A stretch of DNA of 40,081 nt from Leptospirales bacterium (GTDB lineage Bacteria > Spirochaetota > Leptospiria > Leptospirales > Leptospiraceae): contig JAAFIR010000041.1 in assembly GCA_013297885.1 (NCBI GenBank), forward strand, positions 1-40,081. The letters are read 5' to 3'. Position numbers and translations under genes: made by a program. Positions 16,472 through 25,884 of this stretch are shown here, piece after piece (position 1 is the stretch's first letter; every line of letters begins with the position of its first letter). Under the pieces are notes generated by a model. That model saw only the letters and a list, made by a program, of their open reading frames with translations, searched no databases and had not been told where the DNA came from.

Positions 16472-18138
16472 TCAAATACCTCTTCTTCTTTTGGAAGAGT
16501 TAAATCTAAATTTTTTAAATGAGCTCTCATTATTTCACCAACATCCAAAATTAATGCAGCTGAATCATCTTGTAAAACTGTTACCCCGGAAAATAAATAA
16601 ACATTCTTAATTTCGTTTGTCAACGGCCTAACAATTATATCTTCTGTATCAATTATATTATCAGCTACTAAACAATATTTTACATAATTAACTTCAATAA
16701 CTAAAATAGAAATTTTTGAGTCCAAATCTTTTTCAGTTTCTTTATCATATTTTAAAACTTGCGTTAAATATAAAACTGGTAATAACTCCCCACGAAGTTT
16801 AAACACAGTAAATCCATTTATGTTTTGAAGTGAAGTTGCAAATTTATCTCTGGAAGAATTAAGTACTTCAAAAATATTTGCACGTGTAATAATATATTTT
16901 TCTTGTTGAACTTTTAAAATAATAGATGGAACAATAGAGTTGATTAAAGGTAAAGTCAAATGAAATTCAGTACCTCTTTTGGGAGTAGTTTTAAACAAAT
17001 AAAACTTTCCAGCAATTTGCTCTACTGAGTTTCTAACTACATCCAAACCCGCTGAAGATTTTGAATTTGATATTCCTTGTTCAAAAATAAAATCAATTGC
17101 TTCTTTATCTGAAAGTTCATTTGCTTCTTCAGTAAGAAGTAAATTTTTTTCGATAATTTTTTTACGAATCTTGGCTGGATCGATTCCCGAACCATCATCT
17201 TTTATTTTAAGATAAAACAATTCTCCATGATGGTATGCACTCATATGAATTTCTCCTTGAGGAGATTTTCCTGCTAGATCTCTATCAGCTGGAGATTCAA
17301 TTCCATGCTCAATTGCATTTTTAATTATATGAATTAAAGAGTTACGAAGTACATCCAGTGTTCTGATATCTAATTCTTTGTTTTCACCATCAATCATGAT
17401 TTGCACTTTTTTTTCTTGAGAAGTTGCAATATCAGAAACCACTTTATCAAAATTTACAAGCAATGTCGAGAGTGGTTTTACTTTTGCTTTATGAACTCTG
17501 GAATACATTTCTTTTAAAATCAAAGATTGTTTTCTAGCAACAGATTCTAATTCAGATTTTTTATCTTGGCTTGCTATTTCACGAACTTGAACTTGTGTAT
17601 ACATCAAAGATAGTACTAAATTCATAAGACCATCCATTAGTTCATCTTCAGTAAAAAAAGATGCAAAAGCAACTGGAATTTCAGCGGCAGAACCTCTTCG
17701 GGATAAATCTTCTAAGTCCTCATCTGTAGAAGCAACTATAAATTCTTCACCGGATTCTTGCTTTTTTATAACTTCTTCAATATCACTCACCATGCTGGAG
17801 TTAATTGTGTCTGGTTCTTCTCCTTTTTCATCTAATGAAAAAATAATTTCTCTAAGAGAAAAACTTAGCTTTAATAAAATTGTGATTAGTTCGTTTGAAA
17901 TATTGTATTCAGAATTTCTTAGATTTCCAACAAGTCTTTCTCCAATCACAGCCATTGAAATAAGTTTGTTAAAATTATACTGTTTAGAATTGTCAATAAT
18001 AGTACTAAAATAGGAATGTATTGAATCTAATAAAAGTCTTGCATCTGGATTTTTTCCAAGTTGAATTAATTCTTTATCTAGATTGTTTAATAATTCATAA
18101 TTTTGATCTAGAAATGATTTTAATTGCTCTTTATCCAA
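16468..18138 (-). CDS. cheA: Divergent CheA-type histidine kinase
   Basis: 556 aa. N-terminal HPt-like domain keeps a His (H41 in DSIHSYFST), but the usual H-[TS]-x-K-G surroundings are lost. There is no clear P2 CheY-binding domain. A dimerisation helix pair (about 195-255) precedes an HATPase with N-box HIIKNAIEHGIE and G1 box DDGSGID. The G2 region is shortened to SSAGLDVVRNSVEQ, lacking the usual GRGVG. A C-terminal CheW-like domain runs from about 400. Start is TTG 18138 with GGGAG eight bases upstream. It heads the operon. Kinase activity is uncertain because of the HPt and G2 changes, and phosphotransfer must use a regulator encoded elsewhere. Confidence 0.85.
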   Translation of the reverse strand: MDKEQLKSFLDQNYELLNNLDKELIQLGKNPDARLLLDSIHSYFSTIIDNSKQYNFNKLISMAVIGERLVGNLRNSEYNISNELITILLKLSFSLREIIFSLDEKGEEPDTINSSMVSDIEEVIKKQESGEEFIVASTDEDLEDLSRRGSAAEIPVAFASFFTEDELMDGLMNLVLSLMYTQVQVREIASQDKKSELESVARKQSLILKEMYSRVHKAKVKPLSTLLVNFDKVVSDIATSQEKKVQIMIDGENKELDIRTLDVLRNSLIHIIKNAIEHGIESPADRDLAGKSPQGEIHMSAYHHGELFYLKIKDDGSGIDPAKIRKKIIEKNLLLTEEANELSDKEAIDFIFEQGISNSKSSAGLDVVRNSVEQIAGKFYLFKTTPKRGTEFHLTLPLINSIVPSIILKVQQEKYIITRANIFEVLNSSRDKFATSLQNINGFTVFKLRGELLPVLYLTQVLKYDKETEKDLDSKISILVIEVNYVKYCLVADNIIDTEDIIVRPLTNEIKNVYLFSGVTVLQDDSAALILDVGEIMRAHLKNLDLTLPKEEEVFE

Positions 18139-18287
18139 ATTTTACTCCCTATTCATTTTCGGCTTTTCCTAACTCTGATTCTAATAAAATATTTTAAATC
18201 ATATTATAAAAAAAAATTTAATCAATTATGTCAAGTTTGAATTTTTTACTAGTGCTAGTGAAAAGTTAGAGATTTAAAGTAAAAGTT

Positions 18288-18384
18288 GGGCGATTCATTG
18301 TTTCACAATGACCAAGCTACAAAATGGTTTCGTCACTTCGTGACTCCTTTCAGGACATTTTGTATCTTTATCGCGAAGAGTTGG
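18288..18384 (+). repeat. Bipartite hairpin repeat element, copy 4 (divergent)
   Basis: In the 394-base gap between the divergent cheA and lipocalin genes. It begins GGGCGATTCATTG with a first hairpin CATTG-TTTCA-CAATG, then AAGCTAC, a second hairpin made by CAAAATG and CATTTTG with inner GTCAC-TTC-GTGAC, and ends TATCTTTATCGCGAA. The order of parts matches the other copies but the core and tail are weakly conserved. The remainder of the gap is AT-rich; TATAAT at 18456-18461 may serve the lipocalin gene, with no good -35. Confidence 0.5.
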
Positions 18385-18532
18385 ATTATTTTTTATTATT
18401 GTAAAGCTTTTTTTGTTTTTTCTTTTCTTAGTTAATAGTGACCAAACTTTTATTCTATAATAAATACTTTACATTAAATTTATTCAAGTCTAAAAACTAA
18501 ATTGTAAAATAAATCAATTCTGGAAGGTTAGC

Positions 18533-19072
18533 ATGAACAAACAAAATTTTTTTTATAAGGTAGCTGTTATGCTAATCTCATTAAGTGCAATCCAATGTTT
18601 CACAACCCCTGAAAAGTCTGCAAGGTCTATACCGTTAGTTGAGAGTTTAGATATTTCTAAATTCACAAAAGGGCCTTGGTTTGAAATTTCTAGAATTCCA
18701 ATTCCAATTGGTTCTGATTGGGTAAATACAATTTCTATTTATACATTAGTAGATGGTAAAATTCAAGCATCCTATGAAGGTAGAAAATTAACTAAAGATG
18801 GTGAAAAAAAATCTCTATCTGGTAAAGCAAATATAGAAACAAATTCTTATTGGAGAATTTCCTATATTCCACTTTTATACTCTGATTATAGAATTATAAA
18901 AGTGACTGATGATTATAAAAATGCACTTGTAACATCTGGAACAAAGGATAATCTTTGGATTTTATGTAAAGAACCAAAAATGGATTCAAAAATTTATGAT
19001 GAATTTTTAAATTTTTCTAAAGCACAAGGATTTGATATATCAAAATTAGAAAAAGTTTCACAAGAATGGTAA
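18533..19072 (+). CDS. Lipocalin-family lipoprotein (Blc-like)
   Basis: 179 aa. A signal peptide ends in a loose lipobox (LSAIQC), so it is probably lipidated and outer-membrane-associated, as usual for Blc. The lipocalin signature G-x-W is seen in FTKGPWFEISRIPIP; the closing region YRIIKVTDDYKNALVTSG followed by NLWILCKEPK and GFDISKLEKVSQ is typical of the Blc/apolipoprotein D branch. It binds lipids or other small hydrophobic molecules at the envelope. Transcribed alone, towards the 3' end of csrA. The usual YEIAR and FE segments vary, so the ligand may differ. Confidence 0.85.
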   Translation: MNKQNFFYKVAVMLISLSAIQCFTTPEKSARSIPLVESLDISKFTKGPWFEISRIPIPIGSDWVNTISIYTLVDGKIQASYEGRKLTKDGEKKSLSGKANIETNSYWRISYIPLLYSDYRIIKVTDDYKNALVTSGTKDNLWILCKEPKMDSKIYDEFLNFSKAQGFDISKLEKVSQEW

Positions 19073-19084
19073 AATAGAATGAAA

Positions 19085-19330
19085 CTATTCTTCTTTTTTC
19101 TTTTTTAATAAATCAGAAATATTCTTTAAGTCAGTAGGATTAATTTTTGTTTTTGTAGCTTCAATATTTTGTTGTTCAATTTCTTTGTAAACTTCAGCAC
19201 GGTGAACTGAAACAGACTTTGGAGCTTTAATTCCAATTTTGACTTGTTCACCTTTGATGTCAACAATGACAACTTCAATATCATTTCCAATCATGATAGA
19301 CTGATTTAGCCTTCTTGCCAGAACTAACAT
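19085..19330 (-). CDS. csrA: Carbon storage regulator CsrA
   Basis: 81 aa, slightly long for CsrA because of a charged C-terminal tail. The whole core is present: [35 protein letters not shown] and VHRAEVY with the RNA-binding Arg. It binds GGA motifs in mRNA leaders and represses translation; in flagellated bacteria it controls flagellin mRNA and is sequestered by FliW. The start overlaps the fliW stop by one base, so the antagonist and regulator are co-translated. Last gene of the flgN-like/flgK/flgL/fliW/csrA operon. Confidence 0.97.
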   Translation of the reverse strand: MLVLARRLNQSIMIGNDIEVVIVDIKGEQVKIGIKAPKSVSVHRAEVYKEIEQQNIEATKTKINPTDLKNISDLLKKKKEE

Positions 19331-19776
19331 TATTTTGTCTCCGATGTTTGTTCTAAAATTAACTTTCGTACGGGATGTTTTTCATCTCTAGAAATATATT
19401 GTTTTGCTTTTTTAATTTTTGGATTAATTAAAATTGGTCCTTGTAAATTTGCTGTCATCATATTTGGATCTTGTGGAATTGTTACAATCACCATTAACAA
19501 AGATTCACTGATGTCAGAAATTTCAATTTGAGCTATTTCTTCTTTATCAAGTTGAGGTTTATAATTAGGTTCAAATAAAAAAGGTTCAATTACAATAAAA
19601 GCTAAATTTTTGTCATCAAGAGATTGAAGCCATTTAAAAGGTGTTTCATCATTTTCTTCAATTAATGCATAATTTGTAAATTCTTCAAAACCCATTAATC
19701 CTTCTGGAAAATGCAAAATTTGTTTTTCCTCAATCTGCATTTTACCAAAAGGTCTTGTTTCAATTTCTCTGCTCAT
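19330..19776 (-). CDS. fliW: Flagellar assembly factor FliW
   Basis: 148 aa, full length. FliW binds CsrA and flagellin, coupling flagellin level to translation. Characteristic residues include [39 protein letters not shown] and the later VIVTIPQDP with a [13 protein letters not shown] strand. It lies between flgL (one base away) and csrA (one-base overlap), the classic arrangement. Cytoplasmic. Confidence 0.96.
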   Translation of the reverse strand: MSREIETRPFGKMQIEEKQILHFPEGLMGFEEFTNYALIEENDETPFKWLQSLDDKNLAFIVIEPFLFEPNYKPQLDKEEIAQIEISDISESLLMVIVTIPQDPNMMTANLQGPILINPKIKKAKQYISRDEKHPVRKLILEQTSETK

Positions 19777-19777
19777 T

Positions 19778-21043
19778 CTATCTCAAAAAATCCATTAATG
19801 TTGGTTTGATAATTTTTGATCCAACATTAAGTGCGTATTGGTGAATTGTTTCAATCCATCTAAGATTCATAATTGCTTCTGGGAAGTCTGTGCCTTCAGA
19901 TTTTGCAAGCATCTCAGTCATAAATGTTTTATCAAAATCAATTCTTTTTTCATGTTCTTCCATTCTGTTCATTTTAGCACCAACTACAGAACGATAACGA
20001 AGTACATTTTCTAAAGCTAAATCAATTTCTCCAAGATCCTTTCCTGAAATTCTTTCTTGGTCTTTTGCAGTGAGATCATTTCTTAATTGAATCAAAACAT
20101 CAAAAATAGAATTTCCAACCACAGTTGCATCTTTAGAATAATTAGATGGAGGCTCAGATGAATTAACTTCAATTAGCCCCAAATCTTTTAACACAGTTCC
20201 ACCTTCAATATCTTCTAACCAAATTTGGTGAGGAGCTGTTGAGCTTAGAGTTAAATTATCTTGTCCAAGTTTTGTAGCTTTAACTTCAAGAGCAGAAGAA
20301 TTTATTTTGTCAATGATGTCATCTATAGTATCCCCAGCTGAGATTGGAATTTCTACTCCATCAATTCTAATTTTTTGATCTGTGCTAGCCGAATAATTAG
20401 AAGCATCTTTGATGGATGTGATGCTCATATTAGTTCCATAAAAAACTTTGTTTCCTGGAACATTTACAGACATGTATTCACCTCTTTCGATTTCTCTAAG
20501 TTGCTCTCCAATATCACCTCTGTATTCTACACCGATGATTTGGTCTTGGGTTTCGATCCCTTTGAGTCCTTTCATCTTTGCTTCAATAGCTTCAAAAGGA
20601 GCTCTGTCGATTGTGTGACCACCAAAAATATAACGACCAGTTAAATCTCTTGTGTTTGCAATATCCACTAATGCTTTGAGATGTTCATTAATTTCTTTTC
20701 CAATTGCAACTTCTAATTCAAAACCTTTATCACCTTGGTAAATTCCATTGGATGCTTGCACTGTTAAAACTCGCACTCGTTGTAAAATTTCAGTTACTCT
20801 TTCAAGTTCACCATCAACTTGTTTTAATCTAGTTTTGCCTTCATTTGCATTTACACCAAATTGATCCAATTCATGAAGTCTAGTTCTGTAGTACATATTA
20901 TTTGCTGCAGTGGAAGGATCATCTGATGGTCTTGCTAATTTGATTCCGGTTCCAATTTGATTTTGAACATTGTCCATTTCAGATTGGTGGCGACCAAGTG
21001 TGTTTACTAAAGTGTTATTTGAAATTTGATTTGTGATTCTCAT
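19778..21043 (-). CDS. flgL: Flagellar hook-associated protein FlgL (HAP3)
   Basis: 421 aa. The flagellin-like N-terminal helix ([20 protein letters not shown], then IGTGIKLARPSDDPSTAAN) and the C-terminal helix (ETIHQYALNVGSKIIKPTLM) are typical of FlgL, the junction protein between hook-filament adaptor and filament. The longer middle region (about 180-330) is the variable surface-exposed part. Exported by the flagellar type III system; in spirochaetes it works in the periplasm. Shares one base with the flgK stop and leads directly into fliW. Confidence 0.95.
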   Translation of the reverse strand: MRITNQISNNTLVNTLGRHQSEMDNVQNQIGTGIKLARPSDDPSTAANNMYYRTRLHELDQFGVNANEGKTRLKQVDGELERVTEILQRVRVLTVQASNGIYQGDKGFELEVAIGKEINEHLKALVDIANTRDLTGRYIFGGHTIDRAPFEAIEAKMKGLKGIETQDQIIGVEYRGDIGEQLREIERGEYMSVNVPGNKVFYGTNMSITSIKDASNYSASTDQKIRIDGVEIPISAGDTIDDIIDKINSSALEVKATKLGQDNLTLSSTAPHQIWLEDIEGGTVLKDLGLIEVNSSEPPSNYSKDATVVGNSIFDVLIQLRNDLTAKDQERISGKDLGEIDLALENVLRYRSVVGAKMNRMEEHEKRIDFDKTFMTEMLAKSEGTDFPEAIMNLRWIETIHQYALNVGSKIIKPTLMDFLR

Positions 21044-22953
21044 TATAATCCCATCCTGTTAATTAATACGTCTAACATTTCGTTTTGTAAATTTATCATT
21101 TTTGCAGCAGCGTTATAGGAATGTTGAAACTGAACCATATTCGCCATTTCTTCATCTAGATTTACACCCATCACTGATTGTCTGAGTTTCTCAAATTCAG
21201 AAACAAGAGCAGACTGTACACCAAATTCTTGTTTTGCTTCTCTAGCTTCAGTTCCAAGTTTAGAAATCAAATTGGAATAAAATTCAAAAAAGTTTTTATC
21301 AGAATTTACCATCATTGGTTTGTCTTTTAGAAAAGTAGCTATGAGCAATGCGTTTGACCCATCTTTGCCGCCATTCCCTTTGTTGTAGTCACCAACTCCG
21401 CCGACATCTTTTCCACGAGCAGCAGCAATACTTTCTAAATTATTTGAAACATCATCAGTAAGTCTCACAAAAGATGCTGGATGATAAAATGGAGTAAATG
21501 TTGATTCAGAAATGCTTCCTTGAAATTTAGTGATCTCACCGATTTTTTTATAATCAAATGAACCAGCTTGACCTGAGCTGAGTAGTACACCTGTCATACC
21601 AACTAATAAATTCCCAGAATCTTCTAGATGTTTAATCATAAAATTTTCGCGAGAAGCAGAATCAGATGGAGTTGCTTTTAAAACCAATTGGTTGTCGTGA
21701 TTAAGCATTGCTACAACACCAGTTTCAGAACGATTAATTCTTTTGATTACATCATTTAATGTGTCATCAATATTATAAGGAATAATCACTGGAGTTGATT
21801 TTTCATCTGTTTTGTGAAGAGTAATTGCTCCACTAATTCCAATTGCTTTATCTCCATTGATAGAAGTTTTTCCAGTAACTCTAAAAATTGTAGTTCTATC
21901 TAAAACTCCGTCTCCATCAAAATCATATTCAGCGTTGGTATTTTGGGAAAGTTCTCTTGGTTGAAAAAAGTTTAAATTTGTTTTTCCGTTTAATCCAAAT
22001 CCGTCTCTATGAATTTCATTTACAGTATCAATTAAATTAATTGCAATAGAATCCACACCTGTAATTTTTTCTTTTAACATTACATCTCTAATTTCTTGGA
22101 GAGCTAAAAGTTTACCTGAACGAAAAATTACATCTCTTCCATCTCTGTCCCAAATGATTTTTAGTTTGCCTTCATTACCAGGATTTCCAAGAACATCAAT
22201 TTTTTCACGTTTCATTCCTTGGACTAAAATATCTTCACCGATATAAACCATAAACTCGTCTCTATCAGATCGAGATACTGATACATTTGCTAAACCAGAA
22301 AGTTGTTCTACTAGTGCATCTCTTTTATCATAAAGGTCATTTGGTCTGTCGCCCATTGCTTCTGCTTTAATAATTTTTTCGTTAAGATGACGAATGCTTT
22401 CAGCAGTTATATTTAACAAATCAACTTTGGATTTTAATTCTTCATTTGCTTGGTCTTGAAGCTGGGTTAATTTTCTGTAGCTATCTTCAATTCTATTTCC
22501 AAGCCCAATTGCTTTTTCTTTTACAACAGATCTATGTGCTGATTCATCAGGATAATTTGAAAGCTCTTGCCAAGAAGACCAAAACTGATCCATTTGATTT
22601 CTTATTGTGAGACCAGTTGGTTCATTAAAAATCATTTCTGTTCTGTATAGATAATCGTTTTTAGTTGACCAATAATCTTTGTGGGAAGTTGTTTCAGCAA
22701 TTCTATCGTCAATAAACGAATCTCTGATTCTTTCGATTACAGGAACTTGTGAGCCTTGTCCAATTTGACCAGCAACTTTTGCTCTGTTTAAAGAAGCATC
22801 GTATTGAGGTTCTGCAGTTGTGATTTCAACTCTTTGCCTCGCATAATTCTTATTATCCGCATTGGAAATATTATGACCAGTTGTGTGAAGGGCTTGTTGA
22901 TGAACTGAAAGACCTTTTTTTGCTACTTCTAGACCTGAAAATGTGGATCCCAT
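21043..22953 (-). CDS. flgK: Flagellar hook-associated protein FlgK (HAP1)
   Basis: 636 aa, normal size. The N-terminus has the rod/hook family signature [20 protein letters not shown] followed by [20 protein letters not shown]; the C-terminus ends with [20 protein letters not shown]. It forms the first adaptor ring at the hook tip. The broad middle region (300-520), with Asp-rich [11 protein letters not shown], is variable in this family. Starts 9 bases after the FlgN-like gene, its likely export chaperone, and overlaps flgL by one base. Expected to be secreted by the flagellar type III apparatus. Confidence 0.96.
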   Translation of the reverse strand: MGSTFSGLEVAKKGLSVHQQALHTTGHNISNADNKNYARQRVEITTAEPQYDASLNRAKVAGQIGQGSQVPVIERIRDSFIDDRIAETTSHKDYWSTKNDYLYRTEMIFNEPTGLTIRNQMDQFWSSWQELSNYPDESAHRSVVKEKAIGLGNRIEDSYRKLTQLQDQANEELKSKVDLLNITAESIRHLNEKIIKAEAMGDRPNDLYDKRDALVEQLSGLANVSVSRSDRDEFMVYIGEDILVQGMKREKIDVLGNPGNEGKLKIIWDRDGRDVIFRSGKLLALQEIRDVMLKEKITGVDSIAINLIDTVNEIHRDGFGLNGKTNLNFFQPRELSQNTNAEYDFDGDGVLDRTTIFRVTGKTSINGDKAIGISGAITLHKTDEKSTPVIIPYNIDDTLNDVIKRINRSETGVVAMLNHDNQLVLKATPSDSASRENFMIKHLEDSGNLLVGMTGVLLSSGQAGSFDYKKIGEITKFQGSISESTFTPFYHPASFVRLTDDVSNNLESIAAARGKDVGGVGDYNKGNGGKDGSNALLIATFLKDKPMMVNSDKNFFEFYSNLISKLGTEAREAKQEFGVQSALVSEFEKLRQSVMGVNLDEEMANMVQFQHSYNAAAKMINLQNEMLDVLINRMGL

Positions 22954-22962
22954 AAATTCTCC

Positions 22963-23451
22963 TTAAACAACCTTGTTTAACATGATATTAGTTCTTGATT
23001 TTGATTTATTATCTCCATATGTGTCTGGATGAATTGGCTCAGCTGCATTTTTTAATGCTTCAATGGACATGGAGAAAATTTCTAATTTTGATTTTAAAAG
23101 ATTTTCATTGATAATGATTTTTTCTTTAAGTTCCTGAACTGTTGATTTTAATTTTTCAGCTAAGGGTTTAAATTTAGCTTGAACAGTTTTTTCTAATGAA
23201 TTCAAAAAAATGCTAATAGTAATTTTTTCTTCTTGTTTTGGTAAAACAGTTTCAACTAATTTGATTCTTTTTTGTTCAATTCCTTGAAGAATGCTCATAT
23301 ATTCAGAAGATTTTTTTGTAAAACTTTCTAAGTTTTTTGCATCAGACCGCAATATAGCTTCTTTTTTACTAGTTTCTAATATTAATAAATTTTGGTACAT
23401 CGAAACTTCGTCTTGAAATACTTTTTCTAAATCTTGAAATTTGTTTTCCAC
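22963..23451 (-). CDS. FlgN-like flagellar export chaperone
   Basis: 162 aa from a GTG start, almost wholly helical and coiled-coil, with repeated heptads through about residue 130 (LILETSKKEAILRSDAKNLE). No signal peptide. Sequence identity to known FlgN is not evident by eye, but size, helicity and its place directly before flgK, where flgN or yvyG normally stands, support a chaperone for FlgK/FlgL. A candidate sigma-28 promoter lies just upstream, so this is probably the first gene of the operon. Confidence 0.7.
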   Translation of the reverse strand: MENKFQDLEKVFQDEVSMYQNLLILETSKKEAILRSDAKNLESFTKKSSEYMSILQGIEQKRIKLVETVLPKQEEKITISIFLNSLEKTVQAKFKPLAEKLKSTVQELKEKIIINENLLKSKLEIFSMSIEALKNAAEPIHPDTYGDNKSKSRTNIMLNKVV

Positions 23452-23471
23452 TGAATTAACCTTATTAATTC

Positions 23472-23497
23472 TAATCGGCTAAATTTTAAAATTGTTA
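23472..23497 (-). promoter_or_regulatory. Candidate sigma-28 (FliA) promoter of the flgK operon
   Basis: On the minus strand GCCGATTA (23472-23479; FliA -10 consensus GCCGATAA, one mismatch) is preceded after 10 bases by TAACAATT (23490-23497; consensus TAAAGTTT, five of eight). It sits 21 bases upstream of the FlgN-like GTG. The setting, a late flagellar hook-filament junction operon, fits class III control. Confidence 0.4.
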
Positions 23498-23546
23498 AGG
23501 GAAAAAAAGATATTTCTATTTTTAGATTATGTCGAGAATTATGTTC

Positions 23547-24386
23547 TCATTGGGAAGGTTTCAGGGAGAATGATCGATGAAATTTCATTTTTTTATGTGA
23601 GTTTTTTTCACCAAACAATCTAAAGTATTCATTTTGACTATCTTTATACTTATGACCTCTGAAGCTCACTGAATTTATTTTTAAATATTCTTTTAAAATA
23701 GATACTATTTTTAAAAATTCGTCAGACTTTGTAAAAACTTTATTATTTTTAATAAAAGTTTTTGAGTAATAAATCCAATATTCTTCACCTGTTTTAATAG
23801 AATTTTCTTCATTTGATTTAATTTCTTTTTTAATAAAATCAACTCCTCTTGGACTTAAAATTATAATTACCTCATTTTGCATCCAAAAATTTTCAAATTC
23901 TTTGGATATCCAATTGTAATCTATTATCTTATTGAATTTTTCTATTGAAAGAATGATATAATGATAGTCAACTTTTTGGATAAATTTGTCATAAACTGAA
24001 ATATATTCTAAATAATAAAGTAATTCAGATTCGTTATTAACTTTTGATCGACTAATCAAATTAGTTTTTGAATTTGAATGATCGTTTAAATATTCAACTA
24101 ATGAATTCATTTCTGATCGAGAAAAAAATCCAAAATATTCTTCAATATCATACTTTAAATTTGGATTTTCACAAATTCTTAATGGAGTTGTTATTAATTC
24201 TAAGCTATTAATTTTTAATTCAGCTTGATAAAAATTCTTTTTAGCCAAACAACTCTTACAGGTTCCTTTTACTGTATAACTCTTTATTCCTTCTTTATCA
24301 GGATAAAGTTTGTAATTCATAAAAATATTAAAAATATAATTTCCACAAATACATTTTTTTTCAATTGGGATTTTATTTCCGATCAC
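23547..24386 (-). CDS. Zinc-ribbon protein of unknown function (5'-truncated reading frame)
   Basis: 279 aa from the GTG/ATG-like start usable in this frame (MIGNKIPIEKK). It opens with a zinc-ribbon-type unit, KKCICGNYIFNIF followed by TVKGTCKSCLAKK (C-x-C-G, then C-x2-C). The remaining ~200 residues are Ile/Lys/Asn-rich with no recognised fold. No signal peptide or membrane segment. The frame continues upstream through a second, similar ribbon, so this start is probably not the original one (see 24387-24534). Neighbours: the flagellar operon on one side and a hairpin repeat and restriction-gene debris on the other, an accessory setting. Function unknown. Confidence 0.6.
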   Translation of the reverse strand: MIGNKIPIEKKCICGNYIFNIFMNYKLYPDKEGIKSYTVKGTCKSCLAKKNFYQAELKINSLELITTPLRICENPNLKYDIEEYFGFFSRSEMNSLVEYLNDHSNSKTNLISRSKVNNESELLYYLEYISVYDKFIQKVDYHYIILSIEKFNKIIDYNWISKEFENFWMQNEVIIILSPRGVDFIKKEIKSNEENSIKTGEEYWIYYSKTFIKNNKVFTKSDEFLKIVSILKEYLKINSVSFRGHKYKDSQNEYFRLFGEKNSHKKMKFHRSFSLKPSQ

Positions 24387-24534
24387 TAAATACCATAAAT
24401 CAATACTATCTGCAATAAAATAACTTTTAGCACAATCATTACATTGACAAATTCCAGAATCTTCTTTGACTCTAAGTTTAAATTCATTTTTACCACAAAT
24501 ACATTTTTTGAATTATCAATTCTAAATCACCCAT
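24387..24534 (-). pseudogene. Upstream half of the zinc-ribbon gene, out of frame by one A
   Basis: The frame of the preceding gene runs on upstream through KKCICGKNEFKLRV and GICQCNDCAKSYF, a second C-x-C-G...C-x2-C ribbon parallel to the first, then hits stops with no start codon. An ATG at 24534 opens a short frame (MGDLELIIQK) that would join it exactly if the A6 run at 24504-24509 had five A's. The full product would then be about 328 aa with tandem ribbons. A frameshift mutation, slippage-based switch or sequencing error could each explain it. Confidence 0.6.
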
Positions 24535-24602
24535 TTAAATTAATTCTCGGTTAAATTTTTTATTTTTCAGAATTTGGTTTTTAATTATTGATTTAAAAGT
24601 TT

Positions 24603-24748
24603 GGGCAAATTTTTTTGTGGGAAGAAAAAGATAGTTATGCAAAAAATTATTTATAAAATCTCCCACAAAAAAACCGGGCTTTTCGCTACTTCTGAATCCT
24701 CGGACTAAAGTCCGAGGCTATTCAGAAACGCTACAATCCCTTTTGCTT
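24603..24748 (+). repeat. Bipartite hairpin repeat element, copy 5
   Basis: Plus-strand copy: GGGCAAATTTTTTTGTGGGA pairing with TCCCACAAAAAAA around a ~45-base loop, core CCGGGCTTTTCGCTACTTCT, second hairpin GAATCCTCGGACT-AAAGTCCGAGG-C-TATTC (CTCGGACT pairs with AGTCCGAG), tail CTACAATCCCTTTTGCTTGA. At 24754 a further GGGCAAATTTT follows, which looks like the first bases of a truncated second copy. Forms the left boundary of the decayed restriction region. Confidence 0.8.
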
Positions 24749-24887
24749 GAATTGGGCAAATTTTATTGGATTAGAATGAATTAATTCATCAAGCACATAA
24801 GCGACATAAATTTTTGTTTACTATTTAATTTGGTTTTGTAAAATAGAATTCTACGGCAGAACTACTTTCTATTAAAGACACTTCAAT

Positions 24888-25593
24888 TTGGACTTCCAAA
24901 TTTTTAGAAAAAATGTAACTCCTTCTAATATTTCATACCTTGTACAATATGGTCGAATCAAAAAAATTGGTGATAATGGATCAACTAAAGTTTTGAAAAA
25001 TGAATTAATTGGAGAGCTTTATTCTGCTCAATTAAATCTTAGACAACTTAGAATAGATATAGGTCTCTAAATACAAACTTCGGAACAAGTATATTTGAAC
25101 CATTTGCAAAAGCACTCATGATAGAAAATTTTAAATCTGCAGAATCACAACAAGTTACTGGAAATCAAATTTCCACATAAGCTCAAAGAGTGATTCAAAA
25201 TATTATGGATAATCATTCTGGTGCTTCAAGTTCACCAGATAAGTTAAGTTAAATGAAATCAAATCAATTAGAAAAGTTTGCCAAACTGGTGAAATGAAAA
25301 CTGTTAAACCAACAAAAGTAGATGTTAAATTAGTTGGTCATGACGATACAATTTATTTATTTGATATTAAAACTGCAAAACCAAATGCTGGTGGATTTAA
25401 AGAATTTAAAAGAACTCTTCTTGAATGGGTTGCTATAGTTCTTGCAAAAAATCCAAAAGCAAAAGTTGAAACTATTATTGCTATTCCATACAATCATTAT
25501 GAACCAGAACCATATAATCGTTGGACTATAAGAGGAATGTTGGATTTAGAAAATGAATTAAAAGTAGCTACTGAGTTTTATCTTATCTTATGA
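24888..25593 (+). pseudogene. Decayed type II restriction system, TdeIII-like endonuclease
   Basis: Three segments in three frames make one degenerate locus. 24888-25070 encodes a short HTH-like piece (FRKNVTPSNISYLVQYGRIK, then GSTKVLKNELI) resembling the DNA-binding start of type II methyltransferases. 25070-25249 reads NTNFGTSIFEPFAKALMIEN with an in-frame TAA at 25178. From about 25252 to 25593 comes the body of the endonuclease: VKPTKVDVKLVGHDDTIYLF, DIKTAKPN (the PD-(D/E)xK-type D-I-K), FKRTLLEWVAIVLAKNPKAK, AIPYNHYEPEPYNRW and GMLDLENELKVA, as in the TdeIII family (GGNCC cutters by family knowledge). More coding debris with stops extends to about 25792. No intact methyltransferase is present. 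Confidence 0.7.
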
Positions 25594-25884
25594 TGAAACA
25601 AAAAAATTATGCAGTAGAAATGAAAAGTGAAATTTATTTTTATTTTTTTGAAAATGAAGGTGATATTAAATTTATAGATAAATTAAATTCGTAATAAGAA
25701 ATTAAAAATAAAATTGATGCTGTTATTGGCAGAATGATTTTGCATGAAGAAGACTCGTTGGAAGAAATCATAAGTTACCGAATAGATTTTTAATTCTATT
25801 TAAAAATAATAAAATGTTTTCAAAAAAATTCCAATAAGTTCGTTTTTAAGAGAACCTTTTTAAGCCAATATCAGTTTAATTTAT

